Positions 16,482-25,769 of a stretch of 64,000 nucleotides of DNA are shown here, piece by piece. The notes below the pieces were generated by a model, which was not told the origin of the DNA, made no database searches, and saw only the letters and a program-made list of their open reading frames with translations. The stretch is from Bacteroidota bacterium. GTDB taxonomy: Bacteria; Bacteroidota; Bacteroidia; Cytophagales; Cyclobacteriaceae. The translations under genes and the position numbers were made by a program. The stretch spans positions 1 through 64,000 of the forward strand of contig VGMU01000003.1 of NCBI GenBank assembly GCA_016866385.1, read 5' to 3'. The number at the start of each line of letters is the position of its first letter. Position 1 is the first letter of the stretch.

Positions 16482-18038
16482 ATGTCCAAGCAAGCATATT
16501 ATTTCCTAATTATATTTTTTCTGAGCTTTCCTGCATTTGGACAAAATTGGGAGGTTTATGACTTTAGTGGTAATCTACAGGGTAAGGTGGCTTACCAAGA
16601 CCTTGAGCTTTTAGACGAATCCGTTCGTGTAGGAAAAAGTGATAGTAGTCTTTTTTTGCTTTCGGCAGATCTTCGACCCATTATAGATCTACAAGCCAAA
16701 GAAGTTTATCAATACCTCAAACCTTGGATCATCGTAAAAGGTCCTGGAGGACTGGGTGCCTTCCACGAATACGGTCAAAAAGCCTTGCCTACTGTATACG
16801 ATGAAATACAAACTTATCCCACGAGGCTATTGGCCAAAAAAGGTTCAGATTACTACGTATACGAAAAATCAAGCGGGAAAACCCGCTGGTTAGGAAGTTC
16901 AGACCAAGCCCTCCTTACCCACCAAGGTATGGTGATTTTAAAACAAGGCGATAGTTATTATCTACCGCTATCTCCTACTCCAGAAAAGGCATACGAACAA
17001 CTTGCAGTCAATGAAGGAAATTTTTTACTTTCCAAAGAACCTTCAGGATTTGGTCTTATCGACCAAGAGGGAGCTTATGTACTTGAGCCTGTCATTGATC
17101 AATTGGTGCATACCCGTGGGGATAGCTATTACGGATACGATGAAAACCAGTATTTACTCATTAGAGGCTTTGAAAATAAAGCTCAAGTCAAATACAATTC
17201 CTACCATCAAATTACCAAAGAAGGTGATTTGATGTTGGAATATATTCACGGAAAATTAAGACGGGTAATCGAGGAGGAAGGAATTCTCTTGGATGCCATT
17301 GGAATGGAATCTGTTACCTTAATTGGTAAAGATCTTTACAATGTGCTTTTTAGAGAAAATAAAATGGGGCTGCTTGGAAAAAATGGGTGGTTGGTCACCC
17401 CAAACTCCGATGCGGAATGGATTGGTAATGGAACAGAAGGCCTATTTCCGGCTAAGAAAAATGGAAAGTATGGATTTCTGACCCCATCCGGTACTTGGGT
17501 GATTCCCCCTAATTTTTTGGAAGTAGGTACTTTTTCTGAAAAAATTGCACCTTTCAAAAATTCTAGTTTATGGGGTCTCGTCTCTAGCGATGGAAAAATC
17601 CTAACAGAGCCCAAATGGGAGGAGATCAAAGATTTTTTCAAGGGAATTTCCATTGCCAAATCCAATGGGTCACACTACCTGATCCGACCAACAGGTGAAC
17701 TTACTAGTGAAATAGGATTTGATAAAATTTCTAGACTGAAAGAAGGTTATTTCCTGGTTGAAAAAAATCAAAAAATGGGCCTCATTTCTGTTTCAGGTAC
17801 CCCTATTTTACCCTTAGAATACGATTGGATTGAGGTAGAGCATAAGGATTTTATTGTGGTAGTAAAAGAAGGACTTTCTGGGGTAGTGAAAGGAAATGGG
17901 GAAAGCTTTTTGCCAGTAGCATACGAACAAATTCATTTGGATATTTCCGAACAAAAAATTTTGGCAAAAAAGGCACTTGAAAAACCAGCCCAGCTGGAAA
18001 GTGCTCCGCCGAGTGTAAAAAGAAAAAAGGGAGAGTAA
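16482..18038 (+). CDS. Exported WG-repeat protein
   Basis: The 518-residue product has an N-terminal signal peptide (ending FPAFGQ at about residue 22) and then a series of about 40-residue repeats of the WG type: GLIDQEGAYVLEP, GLLGKNGWLVTP, GKYGFLTPSGTWVIPP, SLWGLVSSDGKILTEP, KMGLISVSGTPILPLEY and GVVKGNGESFLP. WG repeats form beta-rich solenoids thought to mediate protein or ligand binding; no enzymatic domain is visible. The C-terminus is charged and ends in a short lysine-rich tail. It is probably periplasmic or surface-linked. It shares a strand with hemA and ends in a hairpin whose left arm overlaps the last codons and which also serves floA from the opposite side. Confidence 0.85.
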   Translation: MSKQAYYFLIIFFLSFPAFGQNWEVYDFSGNLQGKVAYQDLELLDESVRVGKSDSSLFLLSADLRPIIDLQAKEVYQYLKPWIIVKGPGGLGAFHEYGQKALPTVYDEIQTYPTRLLAKKGSDYYVYEKSSGKTRWLGSSDQALLTHQGMVILKQGDSYYLPLSPTPEKAYEQLAVNEGNFLLSKEPSGFGLIDQEGAYVLEPVIDQLVHTRGDSYYGYDENQYLLIRGFENKAQVKYNSYHQITKEGDLMLEYIHGKLRRVIEEEGILLDAIGMESVTLIGKDLYNVLFRENKMGLLGKNGWLVTPNSDAEWIGNGTEGLFPAKKNGKYGFLTPSGTWVIPPNFLEVGTFSEKIAPFKNSSLWGLVSSDGKILTEPKWEEIKDFFKGISIAKSNGSHYLIRPTGELTSEIGFDKISRLKEGYFLVEKNQKMGLISVSGTPILPLEYDWIEVEHKDFIVVVKEGLSGVVKGNGESFLPVAYEQIHLDISEQKILAKKALEKPAQLESAPPSVKRKKGE

Positions 18039-18049
18039 TCTCCCTTTTT
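18024..18049. terminator. Bidirectional intrinsic terminator between WG-repeat gene and floA
   Basis: AAAAAGGGAGA (18024-18034) pairs with TCTCCCTTTTT (18039-18049) around a GTAA loop. The left arm and loop include the stop codon of the WG gene. A and T runs on the two sides make it work in both directions between convergent genes. Confidence 0.85.
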
Positions 18050-18051
18050 AT

Positions 18052-19053
18052 TTAAGATTTATTAGATCCTGAATCTTTACTTTCTTTACCTGAATTGGCA
18101 ATGGAATCCCGCATGGCTGTATCTGACTTCACATTTTCCATTTTGTAGTAATCCATAATCCCAAGTTGACCAGAGCGAAATGCCTCTGCAATGGCTTTGG
18201 GAACTTCTGCCTCTGCTTCTACTACCTTGGCCCGCATCTCCACATTTTTTGCCTTCATCTCTTGTTCAAGCGCCACAGCCATCGCCCTACGCTCTTCTGC
18301 TTTTGCTTCTGCCACTTTTAAGTCTGCAGAGGCCTGATCTATTTGAAGTTTTGCCCCAATATTTGCCCCTACATCGATGTCAGCAATGTCTATGGAAAGA
18401 ATTTCAAAGGCAGTACCAGCATCCAATCCTCTTTGCAACACCAGCTTAGAAATTTTATCTGGATTTTCTAAGACCGATTTATGGGTAATGGCAGAACCTA
18501 TGGAAGTGACAATTCCCTCTCCTACCCTTGCCAAAATAGTCTCTTCTCCAGCGCCTCCTACCAACTGGGCAATATTGGCCCTAACAGTTACTCGTGCCTT
18601 AGCCACCAATTGAATTCCATCTGCTGCTACAGCCGCAACATTGGGCGTATTGATCACTTTGGGATTTACGGAAATTTGAACAGCCTCAAACACATCTCTT
18701 CCTGCCAAATCTATTGCTGTTGCCTGCTTAAAACTCAAAGTGATATTGGCTTTATCTGCAGAAATTAATGCTCGAATTACTGCAGGTACATTTCCTCCTG
18801 CCAAAAAGTGAGTTTCTAGATCGTTGGTTGTCAGTTGCAAGCCTGCTTTTGTGGCAGTGATCATTGCATTGACAATGAGGCTTGGTGGGACTTTTCGGAT
18901 TCTCATTCCGATCAATTCCCCAATACCTACGCGTACATTAGAAAATTGTGCTGTAATCCAAAGATTAACCGGCACAAAATAGAGGAATATAAATAAGAGA
19001 ACGATGCCTGCAAAAGCAGCGATCAAAACGAATAAAAAACTACCTTCTACCAT
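18052..19053 (-). CDS. floA: Flotillin-like protein FloA
   Basis: The 333-residue protein has an N-terminal membrane-inserting segment ([20 protein letters not shown]) and then the FloA-specific sequence [27 protein letters not shown], a PHB/SPFH-like domain with [23 protein letters not shown] and a long Ala/Glu-rich coiled coil ([20 protein letters not shown]). FloA scaffolds functional membrane microdomains and supports membrane-protein assembly and signalling. It lies six bases after an NfeD-type gene, the usual partner of SPFH proteins. The C-terminal tail is Ser/Asp/Lys-rich. Family assignment is firm from the distinctive N-terminal third. Confidence 0.94.
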   Translation of the reverse strand: MVEGSFLFVLIAAFAGIVLLFIFLYFVPVNLWITAQFSNVRVGIGELIGMRIRKVPPSLIVNAMITATKAGLQLTTNDLETHFLAGGNVPAVIRALISADKANITLSFKQATAIDLAGRDVFEAVQISVNPKVINTPNVAAVAADGIQLVAKARVTVRANIAQLVGGAGEETILARVGEGIVTSIGSAITHKSVLENPDKISKLVLQRGLDAGTAFEILSIDIADIDVGANIGAKLQIDQASADLKVAEAKAEERRAMAVALEQEMKAKNVEMRAKVVEAEAEVPKAIAEAFRSGQLGIMDYYKMENVKSDTAMRDSIANSGKESKDSGSNKS

Positions 19054-19059
19054 AATGAT

Positions 19060-19518
19060 TTATTTTACACTGATTGTATTGTGTTCAAGTTTACTAATTA
19101 CTACCGTAGCTCCAACCTCAATAAAGCCAGCTTCGGACTTAACTTCATACCATTCCCCATGAAATACCGCTTTTCCAATGGGCTTAATATCAGAAACAGC
19201 CTTTCCTTCCATCCCCACTTCCAAGCCTTTTGTCCTTCCGTCGTAGGCCCCTCCCGATTGTGTAGATTTTAAAGAAAATTTTCTCCATAATCCTGAAGAA
19301 AATCCATACCAAACCGCAGCGAGATGCAATCCAATGGAAAGCCCTGAAATTCCCAAAGCCACTTGATTTTCAAAAGTCAAAAAGGCATAAATCAATCCGA
19401 TTATACCCACTATAATACCTAAAATTCCTACGACGGTAGTGCCAGGAATAAACAAAATTTCAACCAAGACCAAGACCAAGCCTAAAAGTATGAGGCTCAA
19501 TAAAATTAGCCATTCCAT
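19060..19518 (-). CDS. NfeD-like membrane protein, partner of FloA
   Basis: The 152-residue protein consists of three or four hydrophobic segments (LLSLILLGLVLVLVEILFIPG, GILGIIVGIIGLIYAF, VALGISGLSIGLHLAAVW in order) and a C-terminal OB-fold-like domain with GKAVSDIKPIGKAVFHGEWYEV. It is the short NfeD1b type that lacks the protease domain. NfeD proteins are encoded beside flotillins and are thought to act with them at the membrane. The gene starts first and floA follows after six bases, so both are on one transcript. The C-terminus ends in a pattern (EVGATVVISKLEHNTISVK) typical for the OB fold. Confidence 0.87.
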   Translation of the reverse strand: MEWLILLSLILLGLVLVLVEILFIPGTTVVGILGIIVGIIGLIYAFLTFENQVALGISGLSIGLHLAAVWYGFSSGLWRKFSLKSTQSGGAYDGRTKGLEVGMEGKAVSDIKPIGKAVFHGEWYEVKSEAGFIEVGATVVISKLEHNTISVK

Positions 19519-19602
19519 GTGTGCCGATTTGAATTACCTCTAAGCTACGAGATTATACCGAAACCAACATCAAAATTGAAAAAAATCAGGAGCATCCGAT
19601 AA

Positions 19603-21084
19603 TCAATAGGCTTTAGCAAAAAGCACCCTTCCAGCGGAAGGTCTGCCACTAAATACGCAAACTCCCTGCTCTGGTTTTTGATCCAATGGAATGCATCGAA
19701 TGGTTGCCTTTGTCAATTCCTTAATTTTCTCTTCTGTCTCGGAAGTCCCATCCCAGTGCGCAGAAAGAAAACCTGTTTTTTCCTCCAGTACGCGTTTAAA
19801 TTCCTCCCAAGAATTGACTTCTGTAGTCTTTTCTTTTCGAAACGCTAAGGCTTTTTGGTATATATGGTCCTGAATTTCCTCCAAGAGTTGTTTGATTTTT
19901 TCAGCAATGGGCATTTGAGCTAAATCAAAAGAGAATTTTTCTAAAGTATCCCTTCTAGCAAGTTCTACGGTATTGTTTTCCAAATCTCTAGGTCCAAGTG
20001 CAATTCTAACAGGCACTCCTTTTAATTCGTACTCAGCAAATTTCCAACCGGGCTTTTGGGTATCTCTATCATCAAATTTAACGCTGATTCCTGCTTTTTT
20101 TAGGTCAAGCATAAGTTCCTTGGCCTTTACCGAAATCATGGCAAGCTCTTCTTCCCCTCTATAAATAGGGACTATAACGACTTGGAAAGGAGCAAGTTTA
20201 GGTGGAAGCACCAAGCCAATATCATCGGAATGAGCCATGATCAAAGCTCCCATCAAGCGGGTACTTACACCCCAAGAGGTACCCCAAACGTAATCCAATC
20301 CTCCTTCCTTTGTCGCAAATTTGACCTCAAAGGCTTTGGCAAAATTCTGTCCTAGAAAATGGGAGGTTCCTGCTTGTAAGGCTTTTCCATCCTGCATCAA
20401 GGCTTCAATGCACAAGGTCTCTTCTGCTCCTGCAAAACGCTCATTTTCTGTTTTTTTACCCCTTACCACAGGAAGTGCCATATACTCTTCAGCAAACCGA
20501 GCATATACCTGCATCATCTGTTCTGTTTCGGAAATGGCCTCTTCCGCAGTAGCATGTGCCGTATGTCCCTCTTGCCATAAAAATTCCGTAGTTCTTAAAA
20601 ATAATCGGGTTCTCATCTCCCATCTTACCACATTGGCCCACTGATTGACCAAGACCGGCAAATCTCTATAAGATTGAATCCAATTTTTATACGTACTCCA
20701 AATCACCGTTTCTGAGGTAGGCCTAACGATCAATTCTTCCTCTAATTTGGCTTCTGGATCTACAATCACTCCCGAGCCATCTGCTGCATTCTTCAAACGG
20801 TAGTGGGTCACTACTGCACATTCTTTGGCAAAACCTTCTACGTGACTAGCCTCCTTGCTTAAAAAGGATTTAGGAATAAAAAGAGGAAAATAGGCATTGC
20901 TATGCCCAGTCTCTTTAAACATGGTATCCAATTGGGCCTGCATTTTTTCCCAAATGGAATACCCGTAGGGCTTGATGACCATACACCCTCTTACTGCTGA
21001 ATTCTCTGCTAAATCGGCTCTTTTGACGAGCTCATTGTACCAAAGTGAATAATCTTCACTTCGTTTGGGAAGTCCTTTACTCAT
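19603..21084 (-). CDS. proS: Prolyl-tRNA synthetase (ProS type 3, archaeal/eukaryotic-like)
   Basis: The 493-residue protein lacks the large editing insertion of the E. coli enzyme and has the compact type 3 architecture: class II catalytic core with [34 protein letters not shown], the [24 protein letters not shown] motif 2 region (two adjoining parts), [17 protein letters not shown] and [17 protein letters not shown], then an anticodon-binding domain ([11 protein letters not shown]...) and a C-terminal extension with a cysteine pair. It charges tRNA-Pro. Length agrees with the type 3 family. It ends 84 bases before nfeD in the direction of transcription and has its own likely promoter. Confidence 0.96.
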   Translation of the reverse strand: MSKGLPKRSEDYSLWYNELVKRADLAENSAVRGCMVIKPYGYSIWEKMQAQLDTMFKETGHSNAYFPLFIPKSFLSKEASHVEGFAKECAVVTHYRLKNAADGSGVIVDPEAKLEEELIVRPTSETVIWSTYKNWIQSYRDLPVLVNQWANVVRWEMRTRLFLRTTEFLWQEGHTAHATAEEAISETEQMMQVYARFAEEYMALPVVRGKKTENERFAGAEETLCIEALMQDGKALQAGTSHFLGQNFAKAFEVKFATKEGGLDYVWGTSWGVSTRLMGALIMAHSDDIGLVLPPKLAPFQVVIVPIYRGEEELAMISVKAKELMLDLKKAGISVKFDDRDTQKPGWKFAEYELKGVPVRIALGPRDLENNTVELARRDTLEKFSFDLAQMPIAEKIKQLLEEIQDHIYQKALAFRKEKTTEVNSWEEFKRVLEEKTGFLSAHWDGTSETEEKIKELTKATIRCIPLDQKPEQGVCVFSGRPSAGRVLFAKAY

Positions 21085-21134
21085 TTATTTGTAGAATATC
21101 TAGAAATCTGCTTATTTTTGGTACTAGGGAAATA

Positions 21135-21142
21135 CAAATATA
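21135..21142 (-). promoter_or_regulatory. Candidate -7 element for proS
   Basis: Read on the minus strand this is TATATTTG, a match to TAnnTTTG, ending about 50 bases upstream of the proS start. No strong -33 element is seen at the usual distance, so confidence is limited. Confidence 0.4.
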
Positions 21143-21204
21143 ACCCTAAAAGTACAACCTATACTTGGTACTTACGTTAAACCAAGTAACAATCTACTTC
21201 ACCC

Positions 21205-22566
21205 ATGAAGAAATTAGCCCTATTACCCGCCTCTTTGCTTCTTGGTGCGAGCGCACTGCTATCTTGCTCTACCAACAAAGCAGCCTTGACTGCCGCAAAT
21301 GACAACATGTATTTCATGGCTTCGGACATGAAAAAAGTGACTCAAAATGCTGTAACAAACAACCAACCAAACACCTTTGATGGTCTTGCTACAGCCACTG
21401 GGGCTCCCCAAGATAATTTCAGTTCCAAAAATGTGAACCCAGATTATCTTGCTCGCTATGGACAGGTAAATGCGCAAAATTCATCGGATGTAGTCTATTT
21501 TGACGAAAATCAAGGCGTCAATTCTGGGACAACTCCCAATATTGATGTATACAACAATTTCTCTGTCTCCAATTTCAATTCAGGATGGAACAATACCTCC
21601 TTCACGCCTGGCTTCTCCCCCTTTGGGTATGGGATGATGGGATTTAGTCCTTGGAGAATGGGATTTTATGATCCTTTTTTTGGTCCAGCTTGGGGTTGGA
21701 GATCAGGTTTTAACTTAGGTTTCAACTGGGGATGGGGCAGACCGTACTATTCACCTTTCAATCCTTATTCTGGATACAATGCCTTCTATGATCCTTTCTG
21801 GGGCGGTTCCATGTGGGGATCTCCTTGGGGTTCACCTTGGGGTTGGAACACCCCCATTTATGCTACAGGGCCAATTATTATTATGCCAGGAAATGAATAC
21901 GGGGATCGCCGAGTAGTTTATGGAGCAAGACCTTCTAGGGGATCTTCTATGAGTAGCGGAACAGGGGGAGTTGCTCAATACCCAGGAATTCCTACCACCG
22001 CCAGGGCACAAGCACGTCAGAACGTAGCCAATGCTAGTGGTGGAGTTTCACCAAGACGAAATGTGGCCAATGAATCCAATCGAATGGCTACTTCAGATTT
22101 TAGTTCTTCCCAAAATGATTATTACAATACCGGAAGAAGCCGTGTTGCATCAACCTCCTCAGGGGTCAACTCACCGGCTTCTGACAGAGGAGCTGTAGTT
22201 CCAAGCAGAAGTTCTTCCACTTCAGCAAGACCGTCAGCTACCGTACCAAGTTCAAGTAGATCTGACTACTCTTCACCTAGTAGAAGTTCCTACTCTTCAG
22301 GAACGGGAAGATCTTATTACGGAGATGGACCTTCCTACAATAGATCGTCTTCAGAAGGTAGCTATTCACGATCTTCATCTTCTTTCGGTAGATCTGAATC
22401 CTCCTCCTATTCTTCCGGAGGGGCGCCTAGCCGATCAAGTTCAAATTCTGGCTTTAGCGCTCCTAGTAGAGTGAGTACTGAGGGAGGCTTTAGTGCTCCA
22501 AGCAGAAGTTCAAGCGGATCCTCAGGAGGTTCTAGTTCCGGAGGATCCAGAGGAAGGGGGAATTAA
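21205..22566 (+). CDS. Low-complexity lipoprotein with aromatic/Gly-rich core and Ser/Arg-rich tail
   Basis: The 453-residue product has a lipobox ALLSC at about residue 21. A 100-residue conserved-looking region follows (NDNMYFMASDMKKV, VNPDYLARYG), then a block at about 130-230 dominated by Trp, Tyr, Phe, Gly and Pro (FGYGMMGFSPWRMGFYDP, WGSPWGSPWGW). The last 150 residues are mostly Ser, Gly, Arg and Tyr with repeated units such as GFSAPSR. No known catalytic domain is seen. Composition resembles adhesive, amyloid-like or phase-separating proteins, and the lipid anchor implies it coats a membrane surface; both points are inference. A strong terminator follows the stop, then a FadL-like gene. 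Confidence 0.75.
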   Translation: MKKLALLPASLLLGASALLSCSTNKAALTAANDNMYFMASDMKKVTQNAVTNNQPNTFDGLATATGAPQDNFSSKNVNPDYLARYGQVNAQNSSDVVYFDENQGVNSGTTPNIDVYNNFSVSNFNSGWNNTSFTPGFSPFGYGMMGFSPWRMGFYDPFFGPAWGWRSGFNLGFNWGWGRPYYSPFNPYSGYNAFYDPFWGGSMWGSPWGSPWGWNTPIYATGPIIIMPGNEYGDRRVVYGARPSRGSSMSSGTGGVAQYPGIPTTARAQARQNVANASGGVSPRRNVANESNRMATSDFSSSQNDYYNTGRSRVASTSSGVNSPASDRGAVVPSRSSSTSARPSATVPSSSRSDYSSPSRSSYSSGTGRSYYGDGPSYNRSSSEGSYSRSSSSFGRSESSSYSSGGAPSRSSSNSGFSAPSRVSTEGGFSAPSRSSSGSSGGSSSGGSRGRGN

Positions 22567-22582
22567 TTCCCCCTTTTTTTTT
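22554..22582 (+). terminator. Intrinsic terminator after the low-complexity lipoprotein
   Basis: AAGGGGGAA (22554-22562) pairs with TTCCCCCTT (22567-22575) around a four-base TTAA loop that includes part of the stop codon, followed by an unbroken run of T to 22582. It should end transcription before the FadL-like gene. Confidence 0.85.
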
Positions 22583-22643
22583 AAAAAAATTATCCCAAAC
22601 CCTCACTTTTTTCGTTACTATTCACAAACAACCCTTTCGCTCC

Positions 22644-24155
22644 ATGAGATTATTCTCTTTGCTTTGTTGTCTTATTTTATTGTCCTCAAGTAGCCTTATT
22701 GCCCAAAGTGGTTATTTTGAAGATGCTCTTAGATTCAGTAGAACAAGCCCAGTAGGTACAGCAAGAATATTGGGGGTAGGAGGTACACAATGGTCTCTTG
22801 GTGGAGACGTGACCTCTCTTACAGGTAATCCTGCTGGATTAGGTTTTTTTCAGTCTTCCGAAGCCAGTATAAGCTTAGGCTTAGATAATTGGGGTATCGA
22901 TACCGAATACCTCAACCAAAGCAAATCCTTTTCTACTTCTAAATTTTCTCTACCCAACTTGAGTTTTGTGGGGGCTAATCCCAAGGGTCCCTTGGAGAGA
23001 GGTGCTTTTAAAGGGGGGGCTTGGGGATTTAGTATTCAGCGCATCGCAAATTTCTCCTCCGAGTTTGGCTACTATTCCGATGTTCCTGGTCAAAGTTCTA
23101 TCCTTGATTTTTACTTAGACGATTCTTTTGGTGTTGCTGAAAGTCAAATTGAGTCTAGAGGACTAACGGGTCTAGCTTACCAAACTTATCAGATCAATCC
23201 CATTACTAAAAATCCTGACGGAAGCACGATTTCAAATCCAAAGAGTTACGATTCTTTTGTTTTAGGCTTGCCTTTTCAGGACGAAAACATCAGTCAACAA
23301 GGAAGCGCTAGCCAACTTAACTTTGGGTACGGTGCTAATTTTAACCACAAGCTTTTTGTTGGAGGAAGCCTTGGGATTAGGTCCTTGGAATTTACTTCAG
23401 AGAAGGTCTATAACGAGGAATTTGCTGACCAACCACTGATTAATTCTTCTCTAAATGAACGCTTATTTATCAATGGAACAGGTGTTAATCTTAATCTTGG
23501 GCTTATCTATAAGCCTATAGACTATGTAAATTTGGGATTTGTGCTACAAACTCCTACCTGGTATGCCATGAATGAAGAATACGAAGCCAATATGACAGCT
23601 AACTACGATAATTATTTTTTCAAAGAAGAAAATATAACCTTGGGAACTGAATCTGCAGCATCCGATATATTCCTTAGCAATTATGGTTTGTATACCCCCT
23701 TAAAAGTGGGTGCTGGAGCTACGTTTTTCTTTGGTAAATATGGCTTTTTATCTGCAGATATAGACTGGATGGACTACAGTGCTGCTCGAATAAGTTCAAG
23801 GGATTTTAATGAAGGTCCTGACAATCAAGTTATTCAAAATACCTACACCAGCACGTTCAATTATCGTTTGGGCGGAGAAGCTAAAATAAATCAATTTAGA
23901 CTTCGCGGAGGATATGGATACATGGGAAGTCCCTTCTTAAACTCTTCTTCGGATCAAGGTACACAATCTCTTTCAGGAGGGATAGGATATAAGTTTAAAT
24001 CAGCCTCTTTTGATTTTTCTTTGGTAAATCAGCAGTACACCTCTCTTTACAGAAGCTATCAAGTACTGGATCAAAACGGGTTCAACTATGGTCCATTGAC
24101 TCAGGTAAAGCATTCCATTACTTCAGGAATCATCACCGTTGGGGTTAATTTTTAA
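22644..24155 (+). CDS. Outer-membrane protein, OmpP1/FadL-like transporter family
   Basis: The 503-residue protein has a signal peptide (to about residue 21, SSSLIAQ) and then the FadL-type start: EDALRFSRTSPVGTARILGVGGTQWSLGGD (two adjacent stretches) and SLTGNPAGLGFFQSSE, the N-terminal hatch containing an NPA motif. The rest alternates beta strands with aromatic residues (LNLGLIYKPIDYVNLGFVLQTP, ADIDWMDYSAARISS) and ends in a strand closing with phenylalanine (GIITVGVNF), as outer-membrane barrels do. FadL relatives import hydrophobic molecules. It follows the low-complexity lipoprotein by 77 bases, behind a terminator, and its stop overlaps the convergent aroK by 11 bases. Confidence 0.85.
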   Translation: MRLFSLLCCLILLSSSSLIAQSGYFEDALRFSRTSPVGTARILGVGGTQWSLGGDVTSLTGNPAGLGFFQSSEASISLGLDNWGIDTEYLNQSKSFSTSKFSLPNLSFVGANPKGPLERGAFKGGAWGFSIQRIANFSSEFGYYSDVPGQSSILDFYLDDSFGVAESQIESRGLTGLAYQTYQINPITKNPDGSTISNPKSYDSFVLGLPFQDENISQQGSASQLNFGYGANFNHKLFVGGSLGIRSLEFTSEKVYNEEFADQPLINSSLNERLFINGTGVNLNLGLIYKPIDYVNLGFVLQTPTWYAMNEEYEANMTANYDNYFFKEENITLGTESAASDIFLSNYGLYTPLKVGAGATFFFGKYGFLSADIDWMDYSAARISSRDFNEGPDNQVIQNTYTSTFNYRLGGEAKINQFRLRGGYGYMGSPFLNSSSDQGTQSLSGGIGYKFKSASFDFSLVNQQYTSLYRSYQVLDQNGFNYGPLTQVKHSITSGIITVGVNF

Positions 24156-24675
24156 GAATAGAAATCAATTCAGCAAGTAAAAGCTCAGCGGAGAAATCTT
24201 CGCCGCTGAGCCTTATTTTTGCTTGGTTATAAAAGTACTCTCTAGAAACTAGCAAGGATTTTAATTTTAGGGTTATTTCTCCTTGGTCTAAGCCTTTAAA
24301 AAGTGGCCTCTGTTGTCCCTTGGCAGATTGAAGTCGTTGAGAGACTTTATGCAAGGGCACATCTAAATAAACCGATACTGATTTGGCATTGATGATATCC
24401 ATGTTATCGTTGAAACAAGGGGTCCCACCACCAGAAGCTAAAACAAAGGAATCTTCAAGATCCAATACTTCCTTTAGCGCTTGGGATTCCCATTCCCTAA
24501 ACACCCCCTCGTCAAATTCAGCAAAAATCTCTGGGATTTTCATTCCCACTTTATCCTCAATGAGATGATCTAAATCTAAAAAAGTAAACCGAAGTTCCTT
24601 GGCAAGTTGCCTACCAAAGGTGCTCTTTCCTGAACCTGGAAGTCCTATTAATACTACTTTTAGTAGCATACTCAT
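24145..24675 (-). CDS. aroK: Shikimate kinase
   Basis: The 176-residue protein carries Walker A GLPGSGKSTFG at residue 11, the shikimate-binding DLDHLIE, FREWESQALKE and ASGGGTPCF, and the lid segment RPLFKG. It phosphorylates shikimate at the 3-hydroxyl in chorismate synthesis. Length is normal. It overlaps the upstream DoxX-like gene by four bases (ATGA), so it is translated from the same message. The 3' end of the gene overlaps the convergent FadL-like gene and also encodes, on the opposite strand, that gene's likely terminator hairpin. The start chosen is the ATG at 24675; an ATG two codons later is equally possible. Confidence 0.94.
   Translation of the reverse strand: MSMLLKVVLIGLPGSGKSTFGRQLAKELRFTFLDLDHLIEDKVGMKIPEIFAEFDEGVFREWESQALKEVLDLEDSFVLASGGGTPCFNDNMDIINAKSVSVYLDVPLHKVSQRLQSAKGQQRPLFKGLDQGEITLKLKSLLVSREYFYNQAKIRLSGEDFSAELLLAELISILKN
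24183..24220 (+). terminator. Terminator for the FadL-like gene, lying inside aroK
   Basis: GCTCAGCGG (24183-24191) pairs perfectly with CCGCTGAGC (24203-24211), followed by CTTATTTTT on the plus strand. It starts 27 bases after the stop of the FadL-like gene and falls within the antisense of the last codons of aroK. Confidence 0.65.
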
Positions 24676-25769
24676 AAAAATAAATCAATCACTTCCTCGA
24701 CGTCGGGGGTATTGTTGTGGTGGTATTTTTGGATAACTACACCATTTTTCAACAACATAATTCCTGGATTAGCACGCATGATTGTTTTTACAACAGTTGC
24801 GTCTGCTTGGAGTCCTAAAATAGACCAGCCTTGTTTTTTTAATAAAGCATCGATCTCTTTCTCGTCCGCAGCAGCCATAAATACGATATCAACGGGGGCT
24901 GACTTTAAAGAGGTAATGAGCTCACCCATTTCAGAAAGGTGGGAATCATTCATTTTTCCCAAATTATAACTAAGAATAATCACCTTATTGCCTTGAAATA
25001 GGAACTCTGAATGATCTCCTTCGGAATTCCAGGCCGCAAAGTCTGAGATTTTAGGAAGTGCTTCTGGATTATTGAGGGTCATCTCTACAAATTCATAACC
25101 TTCTTCGCTAGGATACTGATCTAAGTACACCAGCTTCCCCTCCTTTTTCATTACATACGTATGTTCTAGGGGGGCTGAGGGTTGCATATTTACAGGAATA
25201 TTCACACCTTCTTTGTAGGCTCTAAAATCAATAAATGGAAGATTTTGGATCGCATATATGGCCAATCCTAAGGAAATTACAGCACACCCTAAAGCCAAAT
25301 AAATCGTCCACCTTGGGCTTTTTTTAGGCAAATCATTTCTAAAGAATACTAGAAACGAAATAAGCACTAACAAAATCACGTCCTTGTAAAAAGATTGCCA
25401 AGGGGTCAATTTGATTGCATCTCCAAAGCAGCCACAATCCGTAACTTTATTGAAATAGGCAGAGTAAAATGTAAGAAAGGTAAAAAACAAAATCATGGAG
25501 GCCAGGGCCCAAATGGTAGCTTTCAAGCGAACGCCAAAAAGAAGCATCACACCCAGGATCACTTCCGACACCACCAGGAACACCGACAAGGGTAAGGCGT
25601 AAGGTTTAAGTAAATCGAAAAAAGGTGCGATATCACTAGAAAAGACCCCAAAGTATTCTTCTAGTTTGATGGCTGTACCTACTGGATCATTGATCTTAAT
25701 CAGTCCAGAAAATACAAATAGCCCCCCTACCACAATTCGGAGAACCCATAGAAAGAGTTGTTTACTCAT
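24672..25769 (-). CDS. DoxX/MauE-like membrane protein with C-terminal thioredoxin-fold-like domain (BT_3928-type)
   Basis: The 365-residue protein has four N-terminal membrane helices of the DoxX/MauE kind (ILRIVVGGLFVFSGLIKINDP at the start; TDCGCFGDAIKLTPWQSFYKD with the conserved CxC between helices 3 and 4), a further helix at about 150 and a soluble C-terminal region (VIILSYNLGKM, VVKTIMRANPGIMLLKNGVV) that looks like a thioredoxin fold lacking a CxxC active site. Proteins of this type are found across Bacteroidota beside a DUF1599 gene and their function is unknown; a role in thiol redox at the membrane is inference. It overlaps DUF1599 by eight bases and aroK by four. Confidence 0.85.
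   Translation of the reverse strand: MSKQLFLWVLRIVVGGLFVFSGLIKINDPVGTAIKLEEYFGVFSSDIAPFFDLLKPYALPLSVFLVVSEVILGVMLLFGVRLKATIWALASMILFFTFLTFYSAYFNKVTDCGCFGDAIKLTPWQSFYKDVILLVLISFLVFFRNDLPKKSPRWTIYLALGCAVISLGLAIYAIQNLPFIDFRAYKEGVNIPVNMQPSAPLEHTYVMKKEGKLVYLDQYPSEEGYEFVEMTLNNPEALPKISDFAAWNSEGDHSEFLFQGNKVIILSYNLGKMNDSHLSEMGELITSLKSAPVDIVFMAAADEKEIDALLKKQGWSILGLQADATVVKTIMRANPGIMLLKNGVVIQKYHHNNTPDVEEVIDLFL

Noticed and set aside
22100-22560. Repetitive serine codon tract resembling a repeat array
   Set aside because: The repetition is irregular and codes in frame for Ser/Gly/Arg units; there are no equal spacers, so it is not a CRISPR array.
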